A stretch of DNA of 64,000 nt from positions 17,575-81,574 of the forward strand of contig JAFUZO010000050.1 of assembly GCA_017476575.1 (NCBI GenBank), written 5' to 3'. Numbering within the stretch: position 1 is the first letter of the stretch; each line of letters opens with the position of its first letter. Positions 27,067 through 36,301 of this stretch are shown here, in pieces. Below the pieces are notes generated by a model, which saw only the letters and a program-made list of their open reading frames with translations, did no database searches and was not told the origin of the DNA. A program made the position numbers and the translations under genes. Origin of the DNA: Bacteroidales bacterium. Lineage in GTDB: Bacteria; Bacteroidota; Bacteroidia; Bacteroidales; UBA932.

Positions 27067-27223
27067 CAGGACTCTCCAGGCATTGCCCTCGTCCTGCTCT
27101 GAGGGGCCACTCCGATGATGTCCCCGGCAAGGAACACATGCCGCCTCCCGCCGCGCAGAGGGCAGCCCATCCGATTCTTTTCATCACTTCAAAAGTTCCA
27201 GTACGGAAACATCCCTATACCAA

Positions 27224-27266
27224 TCGAGGCTGTATTCCTTGGAAAAGTCTTAGAATACAGCCTCGA
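27224..27266. terminator. Bidirectional rho-independent terminator
   Basis: TCGAGGCTGTATTC pairs perfectly with GAATACAGCCTCGA over 14 bp with a 15-nt loop, followed by an A-run (a T-run for the minus strand). It lies between dcuB (+) and the barrel gene (-). The rest of 27067-27288 holds no gene I can support. Confidence 0.8.
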
Positions 27267-27288
27267 AAAAAGGCAAGGAGGGACAGCC

Positions 27289-27780
27289 TCAGAAGGCGTA
27301 ACGGGCCGAAAGGGCCATCACGAACCAGTTCGGGTCCAGACGGCCGGCCCAGCCGAGGGTCGGACGGAGGTCCAGCGAGAGCTGGAGCGGGAACCAGAAG
27401 TTGTACTCCAAGCCCACCTGGGCGACCAGGCCCAGGAACGGGCTGCCCTTCAGTTCATCGTTGTCGTCGTGGTAGGTCGTATAGCCGAGGGCGGCGCCGG
27501 GTCCAGCATACAGGCCCCAGGTACCCTGGTCGGTCCAATCGGGATGCCAGAGAGTCCAGTTATACAGACCCGACACCTTGAAGCCCGAATTGCCCCACAG
27601 GCCGAGTTCGCCCTCGATGAAGTCTTCTGCATTGCCGAAGAGACTGTAATAATGTTCATAACTGATTTCGCCGAGCCCCAGGCCGGCATAACCGAACCGG
27701 ATGCCCACCGCCTTCGGCTGGGCCGATGCCGCAACGGCAAGGCCTAACATCGTAGCAAGGATAAGGAGTATCTTTTTCAT
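27289..27780 (-). CDS. Small outer-membrane beta-barrel protein
   Basis: 163 residues, Sec signal MKKILLILATMLGLAVAASA. Eight or so amphipathic strands with a terminal aromatic (ALSARYAF), as in OmpW/OmpX-sized barrels. It is a paralogue of the product of the next gene (27844-28278): same signal, same GIRFGYAGLGLGEISYEH start and same ending style. The function is unknown. Confidence 0.8.
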   Translation of the reverse strand: MKKILLILATMLGLAVAASAQPKAVGIRFGYAGLGLGEISYEHYYSLFGNAEDFIEGELGLWGNSGFKVSGLYNWTLWHPDWTDQGTWGLYAGPGAALGYTTYHDDNDELKGSPFLGLVAQVGLEYNFWFPLQLSLDLRPTLGWAGRLDPNWFVMALSARYAF

Positions 27781-27843
27781 GATATTTTATTAAAAGGGCC
27801 GGGCCCGAAGGTCCAGCCCATCAGTAATCTGTCGTCCGGACTG

Positions 27844-28278
27844 TTAGAAACGGTAACGGAGGCCCAGGCCGACACCGGCACCATAGAAGCCGCCGTGGAT
27901 GAAGGAGAAACCCGGCCTCCAGTCGAGGGAGATGTTCAGCGGGACGGACGGAATTTCGACCTCAGCGCCGATCTGGCCGACGATTCCGAGGTTGAAGCCG
28001 CTTTCATCATCGCCGTTCCAGAAACCGAGCTGTGCACCCGGGCCCGCATAGAAATTGAAAATATCGGCGGATGCGAAGACGAAGTCATAGACACCGGTCA
28101 CATAGAAACCGTTGCCCCCAAGGAAGCCTAGATCAGCCTCGAGGAAGTTGCCGCCGAGATCATGCTGATAGGAAAGTTCTCCGCCATAACCGGCGCGGAC
28201 ACCGATAGCACGAGGCTGTGCAGAAGCGACGACGGCGAAGCCGAGGATGGCTGCAATGACAAAAAGAGTCTTCTTCAT
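27844..28278 (-). CDS. Small outer-membrane beta-barrel protein, paralogue
   Basis: 144 residues with signal MKKTLFVIAAILGFAVVASA and the start RAIGVRAGYGGELSYQHDLG, matching the 27289 gene, and terminal GVGLGLRYRF. Shorter loops than its paralogue. A tandem duplication is likely. It is separated from the paralogue by 63 nt and from rnfA by 44 nt; the upstream AT-rich stretch near 28300 could be a promoter. Confidence 0.8.
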   Translation of the reverse strand: MKKTLFVIAAILGFAVVASAQPRAIGVRAGYGGELSYQHDLGGNFLEADLGFLGGNGFYVTGVYDFVFASADIFNFYAGPGAQLGFWNGDDESGFNLGIVGQIGAEVEIPSVPLNISLDWRPGFSFIHGGFYGAGVGLGLRYRF

Positions 28279-28322
28279 ACTGTTCAGATTTTAATAAGTT
28301 TTTACAAAGATAGCGTTTTTTT

Positions 28323-28925
28323 TTATTTGACCATACCGCTGAAGCCCATAAAAGCAAGGGCCAGGATACCGACGCTGATGAGGGCGATCGGAACCCCCTT
28401 GAAAGCCTTGGGGACATCGTTCAGGGACAGATGTTCCCGGATACCGGCGAAAATGACCATCGCAAGGCCGTAGCCGAGGGAGGTCGCGAAGGCATAGACG
28501 AGGGCTTCGCCGAGGTTCAGCAGATGGGAAGTTCCGCCGAAGGTGAACTCCTTCGTGACCACGGTCATGGCGACACCGAGGACCGCACAGTTGGTGGTGA
28601 TCAGCGGCAGGAAGATGCCGAGGGCCTGGTAAAGGGCCGGGCTGACTTTCTTGAGGACGATTTCGACCATCTGCACGAGGGCGGCGATGACAAGGATGAA
28701 GGCGATGGTCTGCAGGAACTCCAGCTGGAACGGAACCAAGAGGTACTGGTTGATAAGGTAGGTCACCAGGGTCGCCAGGGTGATGACAAAGCACACCGCC
28801 ATACTCATGCCGGTCGCCGTGGAGAGCTTGTTCGACACCCCCAGGAACGGGCAGATGCCGAGGAACTGCGCAAGGACGATATTGTTGACGAAAATCGCCG
28901 AGATGATGATCAGGAAGTACTCCAT
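28323..28925 (-). CDS. rnfA: Rnf complex subunit RnfA
   Basis: 200 residues, six membrane helices, with the conserved [13 protein letters not shown] and [14 protein letters not shown] (membrane Fe site Cys). Together with RnfE it forms the antiparallel core of the ion-translocating ferredoxin:NAD+ oxidoreductase. Last gene of the B-C-D-G-E-A operon, 3 nt after rnfE. Confidence 0.97.
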   Translation of the reverse strand: MEYFLIIISAIFVNNIVLAQFLGICPFLGVSNKLSTATGMSMAVCFVITLATLVTYLINQYLLVPFQLEFLQTIAFILVIAALVQMVEIVLKKVSPALYQALGIFLPLITTNCAVLGVAMTVVTKEFTFGGTSHLLNLGEALVYAFATSLGYGLAMVIFAGIREHLSLNDVPKAFKGVPIALISVGILALAFMGFSGMVK

Positions 28926-28928
28926 GGC

Positions 28929-29519
28929 TTAGTCCTTTTTGATGAATTTGTTGAACAGCACCATCAGATAGCCCAGGCAGATGAAGGCGCCCGGTGCCAT
29001 CACGAAGGCCAGCATACCGTCGTGGCCGCCGATGAAGTTCCACCCGAAGACGGAACCGGAACCGAAGATCTCGCGTACGAGGCCGAGGACGGTCAACGAA
29101 GCCGTGAAGCCGAGCCCGACACCGAGCCCGTCGCAGGCCGAAGCAAGGACGCCGTTCTTGGAGGCGAACGCTTCGGCCCGGCCGAGGACGATGCAATTGA
29201 CCACGATCAGCGGGATGAACAGGCCGAGGGTCTCGTACACGGCCGGCGTGTAGGCCTGCATCAGGAATTGGAGCAGGGTCACGAAAGTGGCGATGACAAC
29301 GATATAGACCGGAATGTGGACCTTGTCCGGAACGGCGGGAGCGATGGCGGAGATGGCCATGTTGGACAGCACGAGCACGAACAAGGTCGCAAGGCCCATC
29401 GACAGGCCGTTGACAGCCGAGGTCGTGGTGGCCAGCGTGGGGCACATGCCCAGCAGCAGGACGAACGTCGGGTTGTTCTTGGCAAGCCCGTCGGTAATCA
29501 GTTTCAATTTGTTACTCAT
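28929..29519 (-). CDS. rnfE: Rnf complex subunit RnfE
   Basis: 196 residues, paralogous to RnfA, with GMCPTLATTTSAVNG and LFIPLIVVNCIVLGRAEAFA. Membrane core subunit of the Rnf pump. Overlaps rnfG by 8 nt. Confidence 0.97.
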   Translation of the reverse strand: MSNKLKLITDGLAKNNPTFVLLLGMCPTLATTTSAVNGLSMGLATLFVLVLSNMAISAIAPAVPDKVHIPVYIVVIATFVTLLQFLMQAYTPAVYETLGLFIPLIVVNCIVLGRAEAFASKNGVLASACDGLGVGLGFTASLTVLGLVREIFGSGSVFGWNFIGGHDGMLAFVMAPGAFICLGYLMVLFNKFIKKD

Positions 29520-30153
29520 GGCTGGGATCCTCCTGGGTTTGAGATTTCTCCACTTGGCCTTCGGCCTCGGTCGTTTCTGTCACACCCGGCTCGACCGGGT
29601 CTTCCAATGCCTTGACGACATCGACAGCCTGCTGGACGGCCAGGGCGTAGGCACGGGAGGTGATGGTGGAAGCGGTGATGGCGTCCACGTCGCCGCCGTC
29701 CTTCTTGACCGTCAGGATCTTGGAAGAAGGGTCGAAGCCCTTCCACTGGGCCATGAACTTCGCGTCAGAAGCACATTTGGCCCCCAGACCCGGCGTCTCG
29801 CTGTGTGAAAGGACGGAGGTGTTGTAGACAACCCCGTCGGGCGTGATGCCGACCATCAGGGAGAGATTGCCTCCGAACCCGATGGTGGTGGACTCTACGG
29901 CATAGCCGACGAGGTCCCCGCCCCGGAGTGCCTTGTAATAAGGATAGGTCTTGCCGTCGACGGTGGCCACTTCGTAGGAAGTCTCGTCGAAGGCGGGCAG
30001 CACCTGGCCGATCGCCTTGTCGGTCTTCTCACGGGCCGCAGCATCGATGGGCGCCTTCGTCAGGGCATAGGCGCCGCCGAGGACGGCGGAGCACAGGAGG
30101 CAGGTCAGCGTCAGCACGGCAGCCATGTTCTTGAGGTTGGATTGTACGGCCAT
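29512..30153 (-). CDS. rnfG: Rnf complex subunit RnfG (FMN-binding)
   Basis: 213 residues: one N-terminal membrane anchor (AAVLTLTCLLCSAVLGGAYA) and a periplasmic FMN-binding domain. The covalent flavin attachment Thr sits in DAITASTITSRA, a variant of the usual S/TGAT-type motif. Acidic Glu/Thr-rich tail. It passes electrons between RnfD and the rest of the complex. Confidence 0.95.
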   Translation of the reverse strand: MAVQSNLKNMAAVLTLTCLLCSAVLGGAYALTKAPIDAAAREKTDKAIGQVLPAFDETSYEVATVDGKTYPYYKALRGGDLVGYAVESTTIGFGGNLSLMVGITPDGVVYNTSVLSHSETPGLGAKCASDAKFMAQWKGFDPSSKILTVKKDGGDVDAITASTITSRAYALAVQQAVDVVKALEDPVEPGVTETTEAEGQVEKSQTQEDPSHE

Positions 30154-30156
30154 TGC

Positions 30157-31134
30157 TTATTTCCTCCCGAACTTTTTCTGTTTGAACCACATATTCAGCA
30201 GCGGAACTACTGAATTCATGATGAGGATGGCAAAGGAGACGCCTTCCGGATAAGAACCGAAGTAGCGGATCATCACGGTCAGGAAGCCGATACCGACGCC
30301 GAAGACGATGCCGCCCTTGGTGGACATCGGGGAGGTCACATAGTCGGTCGCCATGAAGCAGGCGCCGAGGATGAGGCCGCCGGTGAGGAGGTTGAAGACC
30401 GGATCAGTGAACCGGGCCGGATGGATGCCCCAGAAGATGAGGGACGTGAGGGCCACGGCACCGAAGATGCTGAGCGTGATCCAAGGTTTGATGACCCGGC
30501 GGCAGAGCAGGTAGACGAAGCCCGCGAGCAGCGCCAGGGCGCAGACCTCGCCGGCCGAACCGCCGAGGTTGGCGAACAGCATCTGGGAATAGCTGTATTG
30601 TCCCATCAGATCCTGCACGGTGGCGCCTTGCATGATCCCCTCCTTGATGACACCGAGCGGGGTAGCCCCGGTCACGGCATCGGCCCCGAACAGGCCCTGC
30701 GGCTGCGACCAGGTGGTCATGTAGGTCGGGAAGGAGACGAGGAGGAAGACACGGCCTACAAGGGCCGGGTTCCAGATGTTCTGCCCGAGGCCGCCGAAGG
30801 AGAGCTTGGCGATGCAGACGGCGACGAGGGCCCCGATGAAGATGACCCACCAGGGCGTGGTATACGGCACGTTGAGGGCCAGCAGGATACCGGTCACGAC
30901 AGCGGACAGGTCTCCGATGGTGGACGGCTTCTTCATCAAGTATTTCGTGACGGCCCACTCCAGCAGTACGCAGGAGCCGACGCTCACGAGCATCAACAGG
31001 ATTTCGTTCCAGCCGTAGAAGACGAAGGAACAGAGCACCGCCGGCAGGAGCGCGATCACGACATCCAGCATCAGGGACTTCGTAGAGTCCTTGCTATGGA
31101 TGTGCGGAGAAGGTGATACCAATAATTTATTCAT
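30157..31134 (-). CDS. rnfD: Rnf complex subunit RnfD
   Basis: 325 residues, about ten membrane helices. The FMN attachment site DAVTGATPLG and the conserved GGLGQNIWNPALVGRVFLL are present. The start MNKLLVSPSPHIHSKDS (ATG 31134) is preferred over the TTG two codons upstream. Starts 6 nt after the rnfC stop. Confidence 0.96.
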   Translation of the reverse strand: MNKLLVSPSPHIHSKDSTKSLMLDVVIALLPAVLCSFVFYGWNEILLMLVSVGSCVLLEWAVTKYLMKKPSTIGDLSAVVTGILLALNVPYTTPWWVIFIGALVAVCIAKLSFGGLGQNIWNPALVGRVFLLVSFPTYMTTWSQPQGLFGADAVTGATPLGVIKEGIMQGATVQDLMGQYSYSQMLFANLGGSAGEVCALALLAGFVYLLCRRVIKPWITLSIFGAVALTSLIFWGIHPARFTDPVFNLLTGGLILGACFMATDYVTSPMSTKGGIVFGVGIGFLTVMIRYFGSYPEGVSFAILIMNSVVPLLNMWFKQKKFGRK

Positions 31135-31140
31135 AGTCAA

Positions 31141-32511
31141 CTACTTTTTTGCTTCTGCGACTGCCTTGGCGGCAGCGGCCCGGGCGCGGATGACACCCAT
31201 GACGGCCCCTTTGCCCATGCGGATGTTGTCGAGGAGCGGAATGTGGGCCGGGCAGGAATAGAGGCAGCAGCCGCACTCGATGCAGTCCTGGGCTGCGTTC
31301 GCCTCCAACTGCTCTACGTCGTCGGCCTTGACGAGCCGGTTCAGCAGGAAGGGTTCCAGGCCCATCGGACAGGCATCCGCGCATTTGCCGCAGCGGATGC
31401 AGCGGGTCTGAGGTTTCCGGCGGGTCTGGGCCTCGGTCAGGAACAGGAGAGCGGAGGTGCCCTTGACAGTCGCCGCATCGAGGTTGGCGATGGCGCGTCC
31501 CATCATCGGACCGCCGCTGATGACCTTGGCCGCATCGGCCGGGACGCCGCCGAGATAGTCGATGATATAGCTCAGAGGTGTGCCGACCCGGACCAGGAGA
31601 TTGGCCTGCTTCGGGAAGCATTCACCCGTCACGGTCACGGAATTGTCCACGATGGGCTTGTTTTTCTGCACGGCATCGTATACCGCAAGGGCGGTGGCCA
31701 CGTTCTGGACCACGGCGCCGACACTGATCGGCAGGCCGCCGGAGCCGACCTGGCGATGCATGACCGCATCGATGAGCTGCTTCTCGCCTCCCTGCGGGTA
31801 TCTCATCTTGAGCGGCATCACCTCGATGTCCTTATACGGGAGTTTCGCGATGACTTCGCGGATATGGGCGATGGCCTCGGGCTTGTTCTCCTCGATGCCG
31901 ATGGTACAGGGGACGTTCCCGAGCACCTGCTTGAGGATGGCAGCACCGACGACCACCTGTTCGCCCTTCTCGAGAAGGGTGCGGAAGTCGGAAGTAAGAT
32001 ATGGCTCGCACTCGCAGCCGTTGATGATCAGGCGCTCGCACTGGGAACCCGGGGGTGGCGAGAGCTTGACATGGGTCGGGAAGGTCGCGCCGCCGAGGCC
32101 GACCACGCCGCCGAGGCGGATCTTCTCGAGGATTGCCCTGTTGTCTTCCGGAATCCCGGTGACGAGCGTATCGGAAGTATCGATACCTTCCAGCCACTCG
32201 TCACCCTCGACCGCAATTTCAATGCAGGTCTGCGGGTTGCCGGCGAGGTCCTTGCGGGGTCCGATGGACTTGACCGTTCCGGAAACGGAGGAATGGATGA
32301 AAGCGGAGACGAATCCGCCCTGCTCGGCGACCACCTGGCCGACCTTCACCTTGTCGCCGACGGCCACCACGGGCTTCGCCGGGGCGCCGATATGCTGGGC
32401 GACGGAGATGTACACGGCCGGAGGGAGCGGGAGCGGCTCGATGCGGCATCCGCGGGAAATCTTGTTGTCGTGCGGATGGACGCCGCCGATGGAAAAGGTT
32501 CTTTTCGCCAT
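31141..32511 (-). CDS. rnfC: Rnf complex subunit RnfC (NADH-binding, 2x 4Fe-4S)
   Basis: 456 residues. N-terminal RnfC barrel-sandwich domain, the flavin/NADH-binding GGVVGLGGATFPTHVKL and INGCECEPYLTSDFR, SLBB domain, then two ferredoxin motifs CIRCGKCADACP and CIECGCCLYSCP. The cytoplasmic electron entry subunit. Gap to rnfB is 3 nt. Confidence 0.97.
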   Translation of the reverse strand: MAKRTFSIGGVHPHDNKISRGCRIEPLPLPPAVYISVAQHIGAPAKPVVAVGDKVKVGQVVAEQGGFVSAFIHSSVSGTVKSIGPRKDLAGNPQTCIEIAVEGDEWLEGIDTSDTLVTGIPEDNRAILEKIRLGGVVGLGGATFPTHVKLSPPPGSQCERLIINGCECEPYLTSDFRTLLEKGEQVVVGAAILKQVLGNVPCTIGIEENKPEAIAHIREVIAKLPYKDIEVMPLKMRYPQGGEKQLIDAVMHRQVGSGGLPISVGAVVQNVATALAVYDAVQKNKPIVDNSVTVTGECFPKQANLLVRVGTPLSYIIDYLGGVPADAAKVISGGPMMGRAIANLDAATVKGTSALLFLTEAQTRRKPQTRCIRCGKCADACPMGLEPFLLNRLVKADDVEQLEANAAQDCIECGCCLYSCPAHIPLLDNIRMGKGAVMGVIRARAAAAKAVAEAKK

Positions 32512-32514
32512 AGC

Positions 32515-33435
32515 CTATGCCTCCTTAGTCTCTACAGGTTTCACTTCAGCAGCGGCTTCGGCCGCCTTCTTCTTGCGCTCGGCGATGCGGGCCTTGACGG
32601 CGTCCTTGTCAAGCGGCTTCGGGAAGTTCACGCCATGGATGGCGCCGGTCGGACAGACCGCCTCGCATTCGCGGCAGAGTTTGCACTTGGCGTAGTCGAT
32701 GTATGCAAGGTTGTTCTCGAAGACAATAGCTCCGTGGATGCAGGTCTTGAAGCAGATGCCGCAACCGATGCAGGCAGCGGCACAGGCCTTCTTCGCGACC
32801 GGTCCCTTGTCATGGTTGACGCAGGAGACAAACTCCCGCATCCCGCGCGGGCCCTTGTTGCGGAGCTCGATGATGTGCTTCGGGCAGGCCTTGACACAGG
32901 CGCCGCAAGCCGTGCACTTGGCCTCGTCGACGACGGGGAGACCGGTTTCCAGGTCCATGGAGAGGGCGCCGAACTGGCAGGCCGCCGCACAGTCACCGCA
33001 GCCGAGACATCCATAGGAGCACCCGGTGTCGCCGCTGTAGAGGGCCGCCTTGACCTTGCAGGAGGCGACGCCGTCGTAGTCGTTGGTCTTCGGACGGTTC
33101 TGGCACGTCCCGTTGCAACGGACGACCGCGACCTGCGGGGCCTTGGCCTTGACCTCGTAACCGAGGATGGCCGCGACGCGGGCCATCACGTCGTTGCCGC
33201 CGACCGGACAGTAGTTGTTGTCCAGGTCCGGCGCCTTGACAGCAGCTTCCGCGAAGGCCCGGCAGCCGGCGAAGCCACAGCCGCCGCAGTTGGCGCCCGG
33301 CATCGCCTTTTCGACTTCGTCGATGCGCGGGTCCTCCACGACCTTGAACTTCTCGGCCACCAGATACAGGACGAGTGCGAGTACGAGCCCGAGCACGGTG
33401 ATGACCGCAACAGTCCAGATGATGATGTTTACCAT
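32515..33435 (-). CDS. rnfB: Rnf complex subunit RnfB (polyferredoxin)
   Basis: 306 residues. An N-terminal membrane anchor, the Fe-S domain ANCGGCGFAGCRAF...YCPVGG, then four ferredoxin motifs (CLGCGDCAAAC, CTACGACVKACP, CIGCGICFKTC, CKLCRECEAVCP). The Lys/Ala/Glu tail is disordered. The start MVNIIIWTVAVITVLG was chosen because the family begins with the membrane anchor; an upstream Met (MNISSLSRND) lies in the rseC overlap zone. Confidence 0.95.
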   Translation of the reverse strand: MVNIIIWTVAVITVLGLVLALVLYLVAEKFKVVEDPRIDEVEKAMPGANCGGCGFAGCRAFAEAAVKAPDLDNNYCPVGGNDVMARVAAILGYEVKAKAPQVAVVRCNGTCQNRPKTNDYDGVASCKVKAALYSGDTGCSYGCLGCGDCAAACQFGALSMDLETGLPVVDEAKCTACGACVKACPKHIIELRNKGPRGMREFVSCVNHDKGPVAKKACAAACIGCGICFKTCIHGAIVFENNLAYIDYAKCKLCRECEAVCPTGAIHGVNFPKPLDKDAVKARIAERKKKAAEAAAEVKPVETKEA

Positions 33436-33451
33436 ATCGTTAAAAAGTTGA

Positions 33452-33871
33452 TCATTCCTTGATAGTGAAGATATATTCATTGTGTAAAGAGTCCCGCAGG
33501 AGCCACAGGCAGAAGTAATATACACCCACGGCCCCGATGCCTGCGAGTCCGGCTGGCATTTCGGCGACACCCAGGGCGATGAGGCCCAAGATAACAGCCA
33601 GCAGCACCACCAGCGGCAGGAAATACGCCAGGAAGACGGCCTTCATGCCCATGGAGGCCTTCAGAACCACCTCGACCTCATCCCCGACACCATAGCGTGC
33701 GTGTGGATCTGTCGGGACCCGGACGGCCTTCTCGACGGCTTCGGCCAGGCCGCACAGTCCCTTGGCATGGCACGATGCGCAGGCGGATTGCGACACAATC
33801 CGCACCGTCGTCATCTGCGGGTCCTTCGCGACGACCTTTCCCTGGTGCTTGACTTCGTCCCTCCTTGCCAT
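33452..33871 (-). CDS. rseC: RseC/MucC-family membrane protein
   Basis: 139 residues. Cys-rich N-terminus CASCHAKGLCG, a short soluble domain, then two membrane helices (AVFLAYFLPLVVLLAVILGL and a second around GIGAVGVYYFCLWLL). RseC proteins travel with rnf operons and are tied to SoxR reduction and redox control. It starts 3 nt after the DUF3108 gene and precedes rnfB. ATG 33871 preferred over GTG 33874. Confidence 0.9.
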   Translation of the reverse strand: MARRDEVKHQGKVVAKDPQMTTVRIVSQSACASCHAKGLCGLAEAVEKAVRVPTDPHARYGVGDEVEVVLKASMGMKAVFLAYFLPLVVLLAVILGLIALGVAEMPAGLAGIGAVGVYYFCLWLLRDSLHNEYIFTIKE

Positions 33872-33874
33872 CAC

Positions 33875-34711
33875 TTATCTCTTGGGATTTTTCAAAGAGG
33901 AGAACGGATGCTTCAGGCCCGACCACGAAGCCAGACGGCCCGACACGGCGCCCACCTTCAGCGGGGCCATGAAATAGACCGGGATGCGGTTCTCGTCATC
34001 GGATATCCACAGCAGGGCGTCCTCGCTCCCGTCGAACATCTCACCGGCCACGACCGAACAGCCGAACTTCATGCTGCCGACCCTGCCGAGCCCTTTCACA
34101 TACTTGTCTTCCCGACCCTTGAAGGTGAGGGTGAGGACATAGACATCGTCGTCGATGGCAAAGGTGATGTGGTAGTTCGTCCCGGGCTGGAGCTGCGCCG
34201 CATCCATGGTGCGGGTGAAGTACAGGAGTGCCGGGAGGTCATAGGTGCAGTCGCCGTACGGGAGGTCCAGCTGGTACTTTCCACGGGACTTGGTCTCCAA
34301 GTCGGCATGGATAACCCTGGCATCGGTATCGTAGCGATAGAGGTTGTAGGCATAGTAACTGCCCTCATGGGTATCCCGGATGAACTTCCGGGGCTGGAGG
34401 CCGTCCGCCGTGAACCAGGACTGGAAGCCTTCCCGCACCTTGAAGAACACGTCGAAGAACTTTGCGGTCCGGGCGGACATGGTGGCATGGTAGGCCGGCG
34501 TCCCGGCGAACAAGGTCGAGTCCAGCGTCAAGGCGCCGGAGGCCACATCCGTCGCCACCGCATGCCAGTTGTAGGAAAGGGCATACCGGAGGGTCTCGCC
34601 GCTGCGGAACGGCAAGTCGCCGTCGGAGCGGACCGGAATACACCGGCCGCCCTGGGCGCCAAGCACCGCGGGAACAAGTACCGCCAGCAGGAGGAGATGC
34701 CGGCCCATCAT
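33875..34711 (-). CDS. DUF3108 domain secreted protein
   Basis: 278 residues with a Sec signal (LLLLAVLVPAVLGAQ). DUF3108 features: FRSGETLRYALSYNW at the start, AKFFDVFFKVREGFQSWFTA, and GLGRVGSMKFGCSVVAGEMF near the end. Function unknown; probably periplasmic or outer-membrane. Its ATG overlaps the dnaB stop by one base (TGATG). Confidence 0.88.
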   Translation of the reverse strand: MMGRHLLLLAVLVPAVLGAQGGRCIPVRSDGDLPFRSGETLRYALSYNWHAVATDVASGALTLDSTLFAGTPAYHATMSARTAKFFDVFFKVREGFQSWFTADGLQPRKFIRDTHEGSYYAYNLYRYDTDARVIHADLETKSRGKYQLDLPYGDCTYDLPALLYFTRTMDAAQLQPGTNYHITFAIDDDVYVLTLTFKGREDKYVKGLGRVGSMKFGCSVVAGEMFDGSEDALLWISDDENRIPVYFMAPLKVGAVSGRLASWSGLKHPFSSLKNPKR

Positions 34712-36198
34712 CAGAACGGCCCTCCCTGGCTGTCGAAGTCGTAGGCGGGAGAACCGCCCATATCGGCGTTCATGGCGCTCTCCACCGGCCGGGAAGCCAG
34801 GATATCGAGCGACTGGTCCGGCTCGACGAAACGGACCTGGTTCGCCTTGTATTTCATTTCGATGTCGCACACCTCGCCGTTCCGGTGCTTCGCGATGACG
34901 ATGATGGCCTTCTCTTTGTCGGCCGGGTCTTCGGACAGGCCCACGAAATCCGGACGATGGATGAAAATGACCATGTCTGCGTCCTGCTCGATGGAGCCGG
35001 ACTCGCGCAAGTCCTGCAGTTGCGGCTTGCCCGCGCCACCGGTCCGCTGCACCGCATTACGGGAGAGCTGGGACAGGGCGATAATCGGGATATTGAGTTC
35101 CTTCGCCGTCGCTTTGAGGGTACGGGAAATGGCCGCCACTTCCTGCTCACGCATACCACGGAGTTCAGCAGGTCCCTGCATGAGCTGGAGGTAGTCCACC
35201 ACGATGAGACGGACCCCCTTCTGCTTGACAAGGCGTTTGGCCTTGGTGCGGAACTCCATGATCGGGATGCCCGGCGTGTCGTCGATGTACAGGGGCGCCT
35301 TGGCGAGGTTCTTCAGCGTATCTTCCAGCTGGACCCATTCGTAACTTTCCAGCTTGGTACCGCCCTTGATCTTGTCGCCCGTCAGGCCGGACTCGGTAGT
35401 AATCAGACGCTTGCCGAGCTGGTCGGCAGACATTTCCAACGAGAAGAAGGCGACCGGCATGTTATGGTCCACGGCCGCATTGCGGGCAATGTTCAACGAG
35501 AAGGCCGTCTTACCGACAGATGGACGGGCCGCCAGGATGATGAGGTCGGATTTCTGCCAGCCCTGGGTCACCCGGTCGATAGAGGGGAATCCGCTCGGGA
35601 CTCCGCTCGGGCCGGTGATGTTCTGGAGCTCCTGGAGGTTGTCCAGCACCGAATTGATGATGGAACCGATATCCTGGACATCCCGCTTGACGTTGTTCTG
35701 GATGGCAGCGAAGATCTTGGTCTGGGCGATGTCGATCAGGTCGTCCACGTTGGTCGACTCGTCGTAGGACTGCTTCAGGATGTCGTACGACGCCGTGATC
35801 AGGTCCCGCTGGATGGTCTTCTGCTTGAGGATCTTGATGTAATACTCGATGTGGGCGGCGGCACCGATCTTCTGGGACAGGTCGGCCAGGGCCACCGGTC
35901 CACCGACGGTCTCGAGGTTGCCCTTCTGACGGAGCTTCTCGGACACGGAGATCAGGTCGATGGCGACATGCTCGTTGACGAGATCGGCCATCGCCTCGAA
36001 GATCATCCGGTGTTTGGGGTCGTAGAAACAGGATGCAGTAAGCTCTTCCATCGACTCATCAATGGTCGACGGTTCCACCAGCATGGCGCCCAGGACAGCC
36101 TCTTCTACATCCAGTGCCTGAGGGGGCTTGTTCCCCATCAGGGTATCCAGATTGACTGCCTGATCCTTTCTGCCGGTCCTTCTGGAAGTCTCAGGCAT
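34711..36198 (-). CDS. dnaB: Replicative DNA helicase DnaB
   Basis: 495 residues. N-terminal DnaB domain (PPQALDVEEAVLGAMLVEPS), then the RecA-like helicase with Walker A ARPSVGKTAFSLN, Walker B RLIVVDYLQLM, and the C-terminal motifs LSQLSRNAVQRTGG and RESGSIEQDADMVIFIHRP. Unwinds DNA at the fork. No intein. The start MPETSRRTGRKDQAV is the first ATG after the structured element at 36218-36297. Confidence 0.97.
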   Translation of the reverse strand: MPETSRRTGRKDQAVNLDTLMGNKPPQALDVEEAVLGAMLVEPSTIDESMEELTASCFYDPKHRMIFEAMADLVNEHVAIDLISVSEKLRQKGNLETVGGPVALADLSQKIGAAAHIEYYIKILKQKTIQRDLITASYDILKQSYDESTNVDDLIDIAQTKIFAAIQNNVKRDVQDIGSIINSVLDNLQELQNITGPSGVPSGFPSIDRVTQGWQKSDLIILAARPSVGKTAFSLNIARNAAVDHNMPVAFFSLEMSADQLGKRLITTESGLTGDKIKGGTKLESYEWVQLEDTLKNLAKAPLYIDDTPGIPIMEFRTKAKRLVKQKGVRLIVVDYLQLMQGPAELRGMREQEVAAISRTLKATAKELNIPIIALSQLSRNAVQRTGGAGKPQLQDLRESGSIEQDADMVIFIHRPDFVGLSEDPADKEKAIIVIAKHRNGEVCDIEMKYKANQVRFVEPDQSLDILASRPVESAMNADMGGSPAYDFDSQGGPF

Positions 36199-36217
36199 AG
36201 GCGACGTAATTAAAGGT

Positions 36218-36297
36218 GAAATATCCAGGTGCTTTTACGTCCTGTCGCTTCGCGGACCTATCCGGGCAGATGGCCGCAAAAACACCCGGATATTTTC
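36218..36297 (-). ncRNA. Structured intergenic element, second copy of element A
   Basis: On the minus strand the ends pair over about 21 positions, with three pairs that are G-U on this strand but mismatched on the other, so the minus strand is the folded RNA. The interior shares CGCGAAGCGACAGGAC, GCCCGGA and a TAAAAG flank with 16904-16986, while the outer stem sequence differs. It lies between the zinc-ribbon gene and dnaB, again sense to its neighbours. Confidence 0.7.
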
Positions 36298-36301
36298 ATA
36301 G

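Noticed and set aside
27068..27101. Possible duplicated 3' end of the exonuclease gene
   Set aside because: The short match (GCCCTCGTCCTGCTCTGA against GCCCTCGCCCTGCTCTGA at 25590-25607) is too short to separate from chance in GC-rich sequence.
34462..36213. 583-codon plus-strand open frame over dnaB
   Set aside because: Antisense to dnaB, which has all helicase motifs.
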